The position numbers and the translations under genes are program-made. Positions 21,737 to 32,403 of a DNA stretch of 64,000 nt are shown here, piece by piece (the stretch's first letter is position 1; every line of letters begins with the position of its first letter). Location: NCBI GenBank assembly GCA_019915015.1, contig JAHBBC010000063.1, forward strand, positions 1 to 64,000, written 5' to 3'. The stretch comes from Auriscalpium vulgare (taxonomy: Eukaryota; Basidiomycota; Agaricomycetes; Russulales; Auriscalpiaceae). The notes under the pieces were generated by a model, which saw only the letters and a program-made list of their open reading frames with translations, was not told the origin of the DNA and made no database searches.

Positions 21737-22493
21737 GGTAGGTGATGGTTGCGAGGACGAAGGGGCAGCTGAGCGAGAGTAAGTCAGCCCGCTACGCGAG
21801 CGCGGCTCCCCACGCACTTGTACCCGGGCCGACGGGGTTCGCGAAGCTCGCAGAGGGGCAGCTGGGGCGGCATCGCAACATTTTGAGGGCGGAGGGCTGG
21901 CCAGAGCTGCCGATTGACAGCTCTGAGGGCAGGGCTGCGGGCGCCTCTGCGATAGCGACAGCGAATCCCGTCGCCGGCGCCTGTGACATTGCTGCTCTTA
22001 TTAGAGCACCCTCCCGCCACCGACGTGCTCTCCACCCCCGCCCCCAACTCAGCGCAGGCGTACGCGTGATGCAAGAGCCCTTCCTGTCCAGCGCACTCTG
22101 CTTGCCTCCGCGCTGCCCGCCAGGCCCGGTCGTCCCTCGTCGCTTCGTCTCCCCCTAGTCCTCGACGCGTCTCTTGGCTCCCCGACGCGCCACCCGCCCT
22201 GCCCTGAGCATTTCCTCCCTCATCCGCCCGCCAGCTCCCGTATCGACGCGTCGGACGCGTGCTGACGCGCAACTGCGTGAGCAACGCCCAAGTGAGTGCT
22301 CCTTGGCCCGCGCGCCGTGTACGACGTCGATCCCGGCATCTCCTGGCGCGCGGGCGCCCTGGCCTCTGAAAAACCATTGCTGACCGCACGTGTGAACGCA
22401 CAGGGACAGCGTTGCCGCGCAACTGCGACCGCCCGCGCACTCAACGCCTCTGCAGCTTGGTGAGTGCTCCTTGGCCCGTGCTACTACATACCA
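21737..22493. other. No supported gene; repeated donor-like word
   Basis: Overlapping open frames on both strands have skewed Arg/Ala/Pro composition. The 19-bp word 'gtgagtgctccttggcccg' occurs at about 22290 and 22459, spaced about 169 bp, and begins like a splice donor. This echoes other places in the window where an intron-like unit is duplicated. Confidence 0.4.
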
Positions 22494-22713
22494 AATGCCA
22501 TCATTTTGCTAAATCGTCGTTCGACCCTCGTCTAATGAGCTGCGTGAGACCCGGTTGCGTTGCTGCAGGGCGGTGGGAGTGAGATGCTGGTACGATGTTA
22601 GCAGGCTGAGGGTTGAGCGTTGATGGATGGGCGCTAGAGGGGGATGGTGTACGTACTGAACGACGCTGCAGCGCACCGAGCTGGGATGTCGTCACGTGTT
22701 GCACAAACTTTAT
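22494..22713. repeat. Repeat T, copy 2 (short form)
   Basis: Nearly identical to 4199-4384 and then to 4748-4775, lacking the 360 bp between. The junction lies near 'gcaccgag|ctggg' at 22680. A minus-strand frame (22764-22501) reads through the junction without a stop. Confidence 0.75.
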
Positions 22714-23681
22714 CTCCCGCTCGCCTCTGAGCTCATCGGCCTTGAAACACCCTAAATCATCCAAAGGAAGTACAGTAATCTCTCATGGGCTCGCAGGGCG
22801 GTCTGGTCACAAGTACAGGCTACACGTATGTACATTCAACCTACGCTGTTCCGGAACGCCAGGCCATGATTGTTCCGCGAAGTAGCAGCTGCGCAGGTAA
22901 AACAGAGTGCCGCAACTCTCTCTGCTCCCTCGTCCGTCCAGAACACCCTCAGCACCACCGTCCCGTCAGGTAACCGCCACACCGTGATGGCCTTCCACGC
23001 GTTGCCGCTTCGGGCCCCGTCGCGAGGGATACGGCCATCCGCATTCAGCACTTCGTTGTGGGGCTTGCAACCGTGACGCTCGTCCGTCTACGCTGCTATT
23101 TCTGTTGTAAAGGCTGGCGCGTCCATGTCCGCAGTGGCTAGTGGGCCGTGCGCTCGCGCTGGAGGAGGTTGAGTGGGGACAGGTAGTCGGCGGTGAGCAG
23201 CGCGGGCGCGGAAGGGCCTGTACATGCGCTAGTGAGCGGTGAGGACTACTTCTGTACGCGGCACGCACCTTGCTTCATGCCCTTGTTCAGTACGCGGGCC
23301 ACCCTTTCAGTTCGTCTAGACCCTTCTTTCCGCTGTTGAGCGTAGCCCTCAGCGTCGTGTTACTCTGCGCAGCTGGTCGAGGAGCCCACGGCACTCCTCC
23401 CAACGGCAGTTTGCCTCGTCTGTGGACACGCGCAGCGAAAGGCGTGGGCCGCGTGCGGTTGCGTGCATGCACTTTGGGCCTTTATGCGCCTGCAAGGAAC
23501 GTGCGACGTGTCGACGGTGCAGAAGATGGGGGTGCGCCCTCGTCTTTGCGCTCGCGGAAGGCGCGCCGGGCGCCTTGCGGTTCTGCTCTGCGCGCTTGCT
23601 CAGATGGTGCGTTTCCCGGCAGCGGCGCTCTGCATGGCCTGGGTGCTCGCGGTGGATGAGCGGGGCAGGTGGGAAGACGGA
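22714..23681. other. Unassigned; short minus-strand coding-like segment
   Basis: The minus strand at 23060-22840 reads HNEVLNADGRIPRDGARSGN and then a 'WKAITVWRLPDGTVVLRVFW' strand, which looks like real protein, but there is no ATG and no clear splice partner. It may be an exon or a fragment. The plus-strand frames from 23270 to 23720 are Arg/Ala-rich and overlap several minus frames. Confidence 0.3.
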
Positions 23682-23868
23682 AGCATCTTCCTCTCGCGTC
23701 AGTGTACATACAGTCACAGAATTTGAAGTCCTCTTTGGTCAGACACTGGTACTTCTCGTCCTTGTCGGCCAAGCTCTTATCCGGCATGCCGAGTGCGACG
23801 AGAGCCGGACGCGAGCGCCGGTACGTCGTCGTCTCTCGCGCAATGGCGTCGTCTTTGCGGTGCGCCAT
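23682..23868 (-). other. Coding-like fragment cut by the duplication edge
   Basis: From an ATG at 23868 the minus strand reads MAHRKDDAIARETTTYRRSR and continues to CMYTDARGR, where the duplicated block ends. Beyond the edge the two copies differ, so the original gene is not preserved on this side in either copy. The composition is that of a normal protein. I do not recognise it. Confidence 0.35.
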
Positions 23869-24099
23869 GGACTTTGTTCGCGTCTAGACGTAGCGAAGTA
23901 GGCGGCGCCCATGGGCAGAGCAAAGTCGGCGAAATCCATGGGGTTGATTTTCTGACTCAGGTGGAAATTGCCATCTGTGGCGTAGTACAAAGGAACCTGC
24001 GCGACGCGTTATGAGCACGCCCACCGAGTCCTCGCGTCTTCCACTGAGGATCCATGTTTGTGCCGAGATTGCGTAGGCAAAGCACGGCGATGGAACGCG

Positions 24100-24985
24100 G
24101 TGACATGTTGCAAAGTACGAGGCAGGCGTCTTCCAAAATCGTGGACAGCAGACTGGATGAGGAAAATGATGACGTTCATGAGGCGATTCGCTAGGGCTTG
24201 GATACGTCGTTCAATTTCCTAATGACGCCCGGAAAAGTCGACTTGCTGTCAGCCCGTCATTCGGCTGCGATGCCAGGCAGACCTGCGACGACCAAGCTGC
24301 AGAGGTTACTTTGCCGGTCTTCCATTTGTAACGATCGTCCGAGGCTTTGGTTCTGATCAAGGTGATCAGACAACATATTATACGAATACTATGCGGTTTA
24401 GACATACCTGCACACCGAGTATTTGCTCCATCCGGCTAAGACTCTGCATGACGGTGTTGGAGCCCACGGGGAGGACGTCCAATGTGGCCTGCTGAACCAA
24501 CGACGTAATTGATTCGTACGGAGATTAGATTCAAGATGCGCGCTGGGCAGAAACAATCAGCAGACAGTCCTGCCACAGCACGTCGTAGACTCACGGTGAT
24601 CTCAAGTGTCGACCTTTTGACCATGAAGTATGGCGACAGCGGACCTGTCTGAAGCTCATCGGGTTCAACACAAGTCGTAGGCCATCTGTCAGGTTCATGA
24701 GCGCCCAGCAGCAGTTCGCGATCATACGCGGGGTGTCTGAAAGCCCATTGCCGAGCACGGAGACGAGCGGGTGCAGGTGCACTTCGGGCTTGATTGAGGT
24801 GATCAGGTTCTCGCATACGTGGCCGAGCGTCCGGCAATGTCTTTGACGTGCTCAAGCGTATCGTGCATCATGTCGATGAGGATCGGGAGCGCTTGATTGA
24901 CGAGCAGCTGCGGGTCCGGCCCGACGAGGATCGATCCAAAGGCCATCAAGCACGCCAGTCGGGCGACTTGATGTTCGCCTCAACT
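24100..24985 (-). pseudogene. Importin-beta (Kap95-like) gene fragment, broken
   Basis: Read on the minus strand in shifting frames, the segment matches the HEAT-repeat core of importin beta, the nuclear import receptor: 'NIKSPDWRA', then 'MAFGSILVGPDPQLLVNQAL' and 'PILIDMMHDTLEHVKD', then 'NLITSIKPEVHLHPLVSVLG', 'IANCCWALMNLTD', 'EPDELQTGPLSPYF', 'SLSRMEQILGVQ' before a donor-like gtatgt, and after it 'STILEDACLV'. Several frameshifts and stops lie between the blocks, and no N- or C-terminal importin sequence is present, so it cannot encode a working receptor. The identification rests on my knowledge of Kap95. An identical, equally broken copy lies at 57989-58874. Confidence 0.75.
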
Positions 24986-26941
24986 ACGGACATGCCTTCA
25001 AGCAGACCCTGGTGATCACACTTTCAGGGCGACACCCCAGACGTGGCGCCTATCGGGAGGGGGCTGCAAATGCGCGCAGGGTGTCTAGCACGCGGCCTGG
25101 TGGAGGTCGTTGGCTTGTTGACGACGTCCAAGGAGGGGGGCGTTCCGGGGAAGCGTCCAGAGCCAATCCCGCAGTGTGGACGGCGTCCAGGAGGCGCTAC
25201 ACGGTGTCGACGGCGTCCAGAAGCCCGTCGAGGCAAATACCAGGCGGTGCTGCTCGATGTGATCTATAGGGGTGTCGACGGAAACCGAACCGGGTCACAG
25301 AATGATATGCGGCGTCCGCTCGATAACACGAGGCCAAGGCTCGCGCGCGCGTCGCCAGCGAGTTCATAGGTATTTTCGTGTCCGTTCAGCCAGAGGTGGA
25401 GGGCGATTTGGGCCGCTCGAACCGGTCCACGCTTTGGACAATTTCCACAGTAACTCAGTCGATTAACGACGACGTCAATGTAGATGTAGATGCGGTGTGC
25501 TGGAGAAGTCATCCAATGAAATGTGTCCAGAGCGTCGCGCCGCATGTCTGCGACTTTTTTTTCTTTTTTTTTGGAATCCAGATTATTGCCTACTCGGGGC
25601 GCGCGGCCCCATGCGGGACGTGATACATATGAGCCCCCCGCCCCGCGCTCTCCCGGGATAAGGTGAAGCTGGTGCGAGGGCGCCGTAACTCGAGGGGCAT
25701 GGATGTCCAACACCGGATGAACGAATCATCGAGGGATGTCTGCGACGTCCATCGATGACGCGGCATGTACCTGGGCATCCAGGTCGTCCTGAGAGGCGGA
25801 TGTGGCGTCGAGAATGATGCCGAGGCGTATTGACGGCGTCCTGCAGGGCAGGAACCAACCCACAGTGATGCTGAGGCATCTCGACTGCAGGGCAGGAACC
25901 AACCCACAACCATGTGCTACAAACTGCCGCGCCGCGCATAGCACGGCTTGTAGAAGACGGTGGGACCTAAATGCGGTACGAATACGCGCTGGGAGGGTGC
26001 GCAGGGTGTCCAATAGTGCCGCTTGCCGTTGGAAGGCTGGAATGCGCGACGGAGAACATCCACGAGCTCAGTGGCTTGTCGACGACGTCCATTGAGGTGT
26101 GGCGTGCACGCGCGAATCGTCCGCCGTCCGCACGCTTCGGGCGGCGCAAACACATCCAGAAGGGCGTTGCATGCTGTCAGAGGGCACCAGGACTACCGCT
26201 TGGATATGAACGGCGTTGTGGGGTGTACGCGGGAGACGAAGATGCTTGCAACAATGTTCAAGGTGATTCCGCAGAGATTAAGGCGCAAGGTTTGTGAAGA
26301 GCCGCTTCATGGGGATGAAAGATCACGGCGCCACTGTCTACCTGCAATTTCAGCGATCTCGCAAAACAGATAAGACAACCACGATGCTTACCTGGCGCTT
26401 GGAACGAACGTTAAGGCCGCTGAGTTCGAAACGCGCGGTAGGCTCGACCTTAGGCTTTGTGCTCGAATGCTCGAAGGGCAACCACTACTAAAAGTACGGT
26501 CACCTCACAGGTCTTCGTAACAGTGAAGTATGACATACCTCAGCGGGAAGTTGAATATGACGTGCCAATCCACTGAAATCACGGGCGTTGACGGGACACG
26601 CTACTATCGGACGTGATTGGTGTATTGGTTGATGTCAGAGCTCTTGCGAGTGACGTCGGCCTTCAGACGCTCGATCTATTCTTTTAGCGGATCGTTGCGC
26701 GGACCAAGAGCTTCCGTCCTTCTGTGTCTGGCTCTGTTACGCGGCGGAGGGATGTAAAGACTTACAGATCCAAGAGTCGTCGCGATGTAGACATGCGCAA
26801 CGTAGCCATCGAGGGAAGACCTCTCGAGGCTGGATCTGCAGAGACTACTCCCTCCTCTCGTTTCGACACACGTCGATGCGTCGAGTACAAGATCGCGGAG
26901 GAGAGCTAATCCATGCGAGCGAAGTCAGGTTGACTGGAACA
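24986..26941. other. Remainder of duplication D, no supported gene
   Basis: The word 'gacggcgtcc' recurs around 25180-25220. Near 25554-25573 is a T-rich run (tttttttttctttttttttgg). Around 25850-25910 the word 'gcagggcaggaaccaaccca' occurs twice, 46 bp apart. Minus-strand frames around 25920-26155 (DVFAPPEACGRRTIRACTPH) look protein-like but are not joined to anything. All of this is also present in copy B. Confidence 0.4.
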
Positions 26942-27539
26942 TCAGGACTCGTTCCTCCTGTGCCTAGCTTTGTTACGCCGGCCTCGGTGTGCATGCCAGG
27001 TGGCTCGGCGTAGCCCGATGACGGCGGGCTGGGGGTGGCGTACGGTGGGTAGGCGGCGAGAGAGGGAATGTGCCGGGGCAAGGAAGATATGGACGAGAGC
27101 CGGTGAGTCGTCCATCTCGAGCTCCATGTCGTCATCGGGGTCGAAGTAGCCCGGCCGCCCGAGCTGGTACAGCTGGTGGTAGGAGGGAGGGCCTGGAAGT
27201 GGCTGCTGGGAAGAAGGGTCGAGGACGACGTCGTGGTGCTCCTCGGAGTGATCGACGAGGGCGTGGAGGTCAGGCTGTACGCAGCGTGTAGCTGCAGCAC
27301 TAGAAAACCGGTTAGCAACGAAGACGGTGGAGAGACGGGTCGCCTTACGAGCTCCTCGAGGATGCTGTCACGATCGCTCTCGATAGGAAACCTGTCGCCG
27401 GGACGCACTCTAGAGGGCCGAGGAGCTCCCCGGAGAACTCGCCTGCGTGGCGCAGGGAGTCAAAAATCCGGCCGGCGTAGCTGAAGGGATTCTCTGCGAA
27501 GCCCTGTACGGGGAGGGCGTGATGGCTGCAGGACGCCAT
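26942..27539 (-). CDS. Hypothetical protein, 159 residues, three exons, spanning a duplication edge
   Basis: The ATG at 27539 (MASCSHHALPVQGFAENPFS) opens exon 1 (27539-27409). A 44-nt intron leads to a 16-nt micro-exon (27364-27349), and a 74-nt intron leads to exon 3 (27274-26942). All phases agree. Exon 3 begins PDLHALVDHSEEHHDVVLDP and includes an acidic patch (FDPDDDMELEMDDS). The right edge of duplication D (27128) falls inside exon 3, so the last 60 or so residues come from duplicated DNA. In copy B a one-base difference shifts that frame. No known domain is visible. It may be a chimeric or truncated gene. Confidence 0.45.
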
Positions 27540-28101
27540 GGGGTTCAATTGCGATGGATAGTTGCATGGCGAAGGCCCACTCTGGCACCGCGTAAGTTCA
27601 CTTGGAGTGACTAAACGTGGGACGGTTACGTAAATTACTATGGAGCCGGGCACACTGGACTGGGCCGAGTCCCGCATGATCTTGAAGGGAATGATCGAGA
27701 CTCACCGGATGATCACCCAATATTGGTCCATTGCTGCCCGGCACAATGCCAGCGAGCCATCTCCAAGCCATCGTCGGACACCTACTACTACGTCTGAGAG
27801 CGACGCCGGGACTCTCTCTCAAGACCACCACGCCAAAGAAGCGGCAAGTCTGAGCGCAGTGGTCTACCCCTCCTCTCCTCTCCTCTCTTCATCGCAAACC
27901 GCTCTCCCATCCCTCTCCCAGGGCGCGCTCGCTCGTGGAAAAACCGTTAACTGACCTCACCGACACACAGCGCCGGCGCACGCACAACCAACGGGCCTGG
28001 CCTGCTGCGTCGGGCTTGCCACGCCGCTACACTCACACTCTCGCGCCAGGCATGTATTTTGACTCATTACAAGGAGCCAGCTCATTGTTTAATTTTTATA
28101 G

Positions 28102-29020
28102 CTCGTCAGCGTCTCGCTCTCTTGACTCAAGATCTGTTCCCGGTCCTCTCCGCTGCCTTGAGGGATGCACAAGAGGCTCTCTTTGAGGCGTGCTTGGACT
28201 ATGAAAACGAGACCCGTCAACGCCTCCTTGAGCCCGGTGTGTATGATTCTTTCCATGCCTATAGCTATGTCCTTACTGACATCATCTGTGCGTGCAGGTG
28301 AAGAAATGCCGATAAGACTCGTGAAGATGGTACGCGGTCTCGTTGTATGTCTGCTTATTCTCCTGACCGGTTGCAGGTCCAATCGGATGCAGCCACTTTC
28401 CGCAGTGAGCTCAAGCGCCACGTCGCGTTGGCGATTCATGCAAAGGCCATACCTACGCCGGACATGCTGGGCGAGTTCGACAACGACTCTCAGTCTTACC
28501 GAGAGGCACTCAAGGGGTTCATCAAGGAGCTTCTGGCATCAGGGTCGTATTTCCATGAGAGCCAGCCGGATGCAAGTGCTCTTTGCTGTATCCGTATATC
28601 ATTAGCTGAGGTCATCGTCCGCAGGGGTCTCAGCTGTTTTTCGGCAACTCGGTCATTCAGCACGGCTGCGTCAAGTTCTTGTTCAAAACCGAGAAGTCCC
28701 TCGGCCGCCTCTTCCCATCCGTCTTCCAAGATGGGATCCCGACCCGAACTATCGCGACGATCGCCACCATGGTCAGTCAGCATAATTTTATCGCTACAGG
28801 TCTCCGCTTTCTAACTGCTTAGTATATGAACGGCCTGCACGAGTATAAGAAGGGCAAGCGCGCGCCTCGCGATTTCTCGGCGAAGGACTACAAGCCGATA
28901 TATGTCAGCCTCGTCAACAAACTGGAGGAGCTCTGCAGCGATCCCAAGCATGGTCCGGCATTCGAGAACATGCGGAATTCCTGGGCCAAGCACGGACGGC
29001 AAGTGCTTTCGAGTTACTAA
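28102..29020 (+). CDS. DUF6532-like protein, multi-exon (partial model)
   Basis: The plus strand encodes blocks typical of the agaricomycete DUF6532 family: 'RQRLALLTQDLFPVLSAALR' and 'PGVYDSFHAYSYVLTDII' in the first exon after a tttttatag acceptor at 28101; 'RSELKRHVALAIHAKAIPTP' in the middle; then 'LFFGNSVIQHGCVKFLFKTE', 'GIPTRTIATIATM', a 51-nt intron, and 'YMNGLHEYKKGKRAPRDFSA' to a TAA at 29018-29020. The family has no known function and is often found expanded near mobile elements. The introns before 28380 and near 28580 are not fully resolved; one junction does not hold frame in my reading. An upstream frame from ATG 27640 (MEPGTLDWAESRMILKGMIE) may be its N-terminal exon. Confidence 0.55.
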
Positions 29021-29382
29021 GTGGATCTCAAGCAAACTGACCGGCATCTCATAGCATGGAGACCGTGGCTACTGACGACGAGATGGACGACAACCCCAAC
29101 TTCGGTGTGGATCTCTCGTAGGCTGCTGGTGCACGCAGCCAACCTCCCCCTACATTCTCGAAGACCCCTTCATTCAGGCCTGTACCGTGTTCTTGGTACG
29201 GGTCTTAATCATTTCTTTTCTCGTGCTCATATCATGTCTTCGTTCACACCCGAGTTTAATGCCTTAATACCTGACCTTTTCCAGTAGTTTACCTTCATAT
29301 GCATGCTCCATCCCGGCTCCTTCCTACGTACACTCATGCTTCATATGCGCGCGCGCGGCGTGGTTCCGGTGGTCGTGATCCC

Positions 29383-29414
<32 letters not shown>

Positions 29415-30660
29415 ATAGTTAGGCCCATGATTGATCTGAATACAAGTGATTTGATGATATCAACACGAGATCTATAACCTCAAGATCTAATCGTACTTTT
29501 ACTATCCTTCTCGGGAGAGAGCTGGAGGCCACTGGCAGTGCTTTTCCAGCACTGTCCAGATGCTGGCACTGGAGAGGGAGCGGACAGCACGGCACTGGAT
29601 GCGGCTGGTCCCGTGAGCTCCCGATGACTGGAGCCAACTGGAATACGCTCTCCAGTTGCCGGGCTCCGGGACGGTGCTGGAAGCCTGGAAGCCTCTCTCC
29701 AGCTCTCTCCAGCACCCGGGCCTGTCTGTTTTCCTGATGCATCTCCGTATTGTCTCTGCGCGTGTCTCCGCCTCTCCTGCCCCTGCCAAGTGACGTCGTT
29801 CACAGACCGCATTCTTAGATTAAATATTTGAACGCACTCTGAGCTCAAGAGCCCTCAGGCCACTTTCTGGAAGCAATCCAGTGAATGCGTCCGAGCTCGA
29901 GCACGGCACTGTGTTCTGAAGATGCAGAACCTTTCACATTCAATAATAAAGTGAGCACACCATAGTATTCGTTCTATTCGTCCTACGAGCTGCGTCCAGG
30001 ATCCACTCAAGCTCAACAGAGCACATATTGCACATTGACGGAGGTGTGCACATCGTCCAGCCGGGGCACCGGGCACCTGTGGCCATGTTCTGTCCCACAT
30101 ACACGCGGCTGACGGGTAGACCGAGATGCTGGGCAACGGCTGGATGCGGCCCATTACTTATGTACACTGAGCTACGTGTAAACGACCGTGCCCATTCACA
30201 AGCAGGACGGCGCGGCCACTGATACCTTTGGAGTCACAGACAGCCTCCCCGCCGCAAAATGGGTGTGCCAGTCTCAAACTCTCCTCCCCAGACTGACTAA
30301 GTAATGATATTCCAGGTCTAGAGGCGAAGTCGTAGACCTCGCAAAGGGCCGAACCTCTGTGCTTGGTCGCATTCGAGTCGCCGCAGTGTCCTCGCGCCCC
30401 AGCAGCGCGCGCTTGCTTTCAACGAAAGTAGGGATCGCTACAGGCATACTCGGCACACGTCGGGCACATTGCGGGGTCGGACCCTCAAGGAAGTCTGGCA
30501 GACTTTCGAGGACGGAGCAATCGCGTGTACGGGACCACGGAGCTGCTCATCTGCCGAGAAGTGGTCGTGCCAGTGATGGCTTTGAAACGATTTGTATGAC
30601 AGCGATAGCCCAAACATCTCAGACTCGATTTCATTCACAAAGATATCGTTCTTGGAACCC
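29021..30660. other. No supported gene; possible body of a Helitron-like element
   Basis: Only short frames without motifs are present. The word 'actgtccagatgctggcactgg' style sequence at 29560-29720 contains several 'ccagc/gctgg' inverted words. Because a Helitron-like 3' end lies at 30689, part of this stretch may belong to a non-autonomous element, but its 5' end cannot be placed. Confidence 0.35.
29379..29414. repeat. Trinucleotide microsatellite (AGT)n
   Basis: About eleven uninterrupted copies of 'agt' follow 'gatccc' and end at 'agatag'. It lies outside any supported coding region. Confidence 0.95.
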
Positions 30661-30690
30661 CTCCGTGCGGGAGCACGGGTTACGACTAGT
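30661..30690 (+). mobile_element. Helitron-like 3' terminus, second example
   Basis: The sequence contains a perfect 6-bp hairpin (CCGTGC at 30663-30668, loop GGGA, GCACGG at 30673-30678), then seven bases and CTAG (30686-30689) followed by T. A short GC-rich hairpin a few bases before CTRR, inserted in front of T, is the defining 3' end of Helitrons. It closely resembles the end at 45608. No RepHel open frame is visible nearby, so the element would be non-autonomous. Confidence 0.6.
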
Positions 30691-30854
30691 AATATACATA
30701 ATGAGACGCGTAGGTACAAGTAAGTCTGAATTACCTAACGGCCTACGTAGGTTATACTTATCGGTTCGCGATTGTACATATTACGGAAAGCTATACTGTA
30801 CGCGTTCATCAGCATGGTGGACACCCCAGCGCGAAGTGTATAGCCTCTAGTTGG

Positions 30855-32303
30855 TCAGGAGGCAGAACGTCCAGCAGTACTGCGGGCGGGGCTGGGCTGC
30901 AGTCGCGCACGCGTCGGAGGGGGCGTGTCGCGCGAGCGCGAACGCGATCGCCGGTCTGGGCTGCCGGCCCGAGCGGGTCGTGCGGGGCTCCAATGCCTCG
31001 ATCGCGAAGAGGATCGGCGGCGCGCTCCGGGCGAGCGGGAACGCGGGCTCCGAGAACGGTAACGGCGCGGCGGCGTAGCTGAGCGACCGGCGCGACGGCG
31101 CTCGGGCGGCGATGCCAGGCGAGCGGGAGCGCGACGCGGCTCGTGTCGTCGGGGCGTGTGCGTCGGGGGCGGGTAGCGCGCAGGTGGCTGCGGGGGGTGC
31201 CGACTGCCGCTGGCACTCGGAGCGTGGTGATCGAAGTAGGGAATCGGCGGCGGCGGAACGTCCGACACTGCCTGGCTGTACCGACGCGCGTCCTCCAATT
31301 CCTCCCAGTACTGCTCGTCCGAGGCGTCCGGGCGTGGAGGGTGGTGGCCGTCGGCGATCAGAAGAAGATCGTCCGCGAGGAGGTCGTGGCCGCGAGCTCG
31401 TTCCACGTCCGCTTTTGCCAGGGCGCGTTGTTTGCGTTTGCTCATGGTGGAACGGGGCTGCGCGTGGTGCTCTTCTTCGTCCCATACCGCCGTAGACAGG
31501 TCGGGAGGCAGCGGTGATCGGGTGACGAGGTGCGCTCCGGGATAACGGGGAACGCTCGCTACTCTGCGCCAGCAAGGGACGCCAGCGTGCGCGAGCTCGA
31601 TCCAGGTCCCTACTGCCGACGCGCTGACCCAGCAGCCGACGACGGGCATGGCTGGCTCGATAGCGGCGATGCGATTCTCGCGCTGCGCGAGGACGAAGTC
31701 AGCCCAGAGCGCGTAACCACGGCACTCCACGATGCATCTCTGTATGCGAGCGCCGACGCCGACGAGGTGTTCCAGGGTGTGGTTCGACCACTGCCAATCT
31801 TCCGTGTCCTCCCACGTCACGAACGCGCCGTCCGCAAGCTGAACGCGCTGCCAGGTGAGGCGCGTGGCAGCAGCCTTGGCGACGTCAGCCCAATGCGTAT
31901 ATTCAGACATAAGGGCCTCCATGAAGGGCCGATGGATGCTACCAACGCGGGTCATCCAGTCGGTGGTGCGGAAATTGGCGGCCGTTAGCGGCGAACGGGC
32001 TGGGTCGTCCAGCTCGCTCGTCCATGCCCAAGCGCGCCAGGGACGGGCAGGGTCGAATAGTTGCGCTACGCGCGAGAACTCATGATGGGCGAAGCGGCCG
32101 TCAGCGTACGGCAGGGGGGAGAAGTCCACGTCCACCGGGTACAGTGGCACGTAGTCGGCCAGTCGTGACTCGTCCCAGAAGCCATCGCCGGCCTCGCAGT
32201 ACGACGCCGTTTCACGAATGTCGAAAGTGGCGCGGGCTTCGCTGAACGCGCTTGGCGACTGAACGGGGCGGGAGCAGAACGTGCGCGGTGGAGAGAGAGG
32301 CAT
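30855..32303 (-). CDS. Hypothetical protein with RS-rich C-terminus, 482 residues
   Basis: The ATG at 32303 (MPLSPPRTFCSRPVQSPSAF) is the first good start; the open frame extends further upstream into the 249-bp repeat array but only from a non-native context. Residues 40-290 form a compact globular-looking region with many Trp and Asp residues (ARPWRAWAWTSELDDPAR, TWEDTEDWQWSNHTLEHLVG) and a 'MPVVGCWVSASAVGTWIELA' strand followed by HAGVPCWRR. I have seen this arrangement in unnamed agaricomycete proteins but know no function. The last 110 residues are Pro/Arg/Ser-rich with SRSPRSRSPG and RSRSRSRD motifs, as in RS-domain proteins. No intron is required. Its start faces a plus-strand transcription unit at 32330 onward. 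Confidence 0.65.
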   Translation of the reverse strand: MPLSPPRTFCSRPVQSPSAFSEARATFDIRETASYCEAGDGFWDESRLADYVPLYPVDVDFSPLPYADGRFAHHEFSRVAQLFDPARPWRAWAWTSELDDPARSPLTAANFRTTDWMTRVGSIHRPFMEALMSEYTHWADVAKAAATRLTWQRVQLADGAFVTWEDTEDWQWSNHTLEHLVGVGARIQRCIVECRGYALWADFVLAQRENRIAAIEPAMPVVGCWVSASAVGTWIELAHAGVPCWRRVASVPRYPGAHLVTRSPLPPDLSTAVWDEEEHHAQPRSTMSKRKQRALAKADVERARGHDLLADDLLLIADGHHPPRPDASDEQYWEELEDARRYSQAVSDVPPPPIPYFDHHAPSASGSRHPPQPPARYPPPTHTPRRHEPRRAPARLASPPERRRAGRSATPPRRYRSRSPRSRSPGARRRSSSRSRHWSPARPARAGSPDRRSRSRSRDTPPPTRARLQPSPARSTAGRSAS

Positions 32304-32403
32304 AACCGCTGAAGAACGAGAAGGAAATGAAAAAGGGAGAGTATGGGTGAGGGGGCTCGCGAGCTCGGGACGTCCGACGCTCGTAGAGCTTATAAGAGAA
32401 CTT

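Larger units (their letters stand above)
23682..27128. repeat. Segmental duplication D, copy A (3,447 bp)
   Basis: The whole block recurs in the same orientation at 57571-61016. The coordinate offset is 33,889 at the left end, 33,890 near 26700 and 33,888 at the right end, so only a few single-base indels separate the copies. By eye I see roughly ten substitutions. Both edges are abrupt: left at 'agcatcttcctctcg', right at 'gagctccatg'. I see no terminal inverted repeats or target-site duplication at the edges. Confidence 0.93.

Noticed and set aside
24986..26941. A further gene in the middle of duplication D
   Set aside because: Several short frames look weakly protein-like, but none has a start, domain or splice partners, and the two copies are too similar to use conservation as evidence.
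31112..31517. Plus-strand frames opposite the RS-tailed gene
   Set aside because: Arg/Ala/Gly-rich shadows of the minus-strand coding sequence without motifs.
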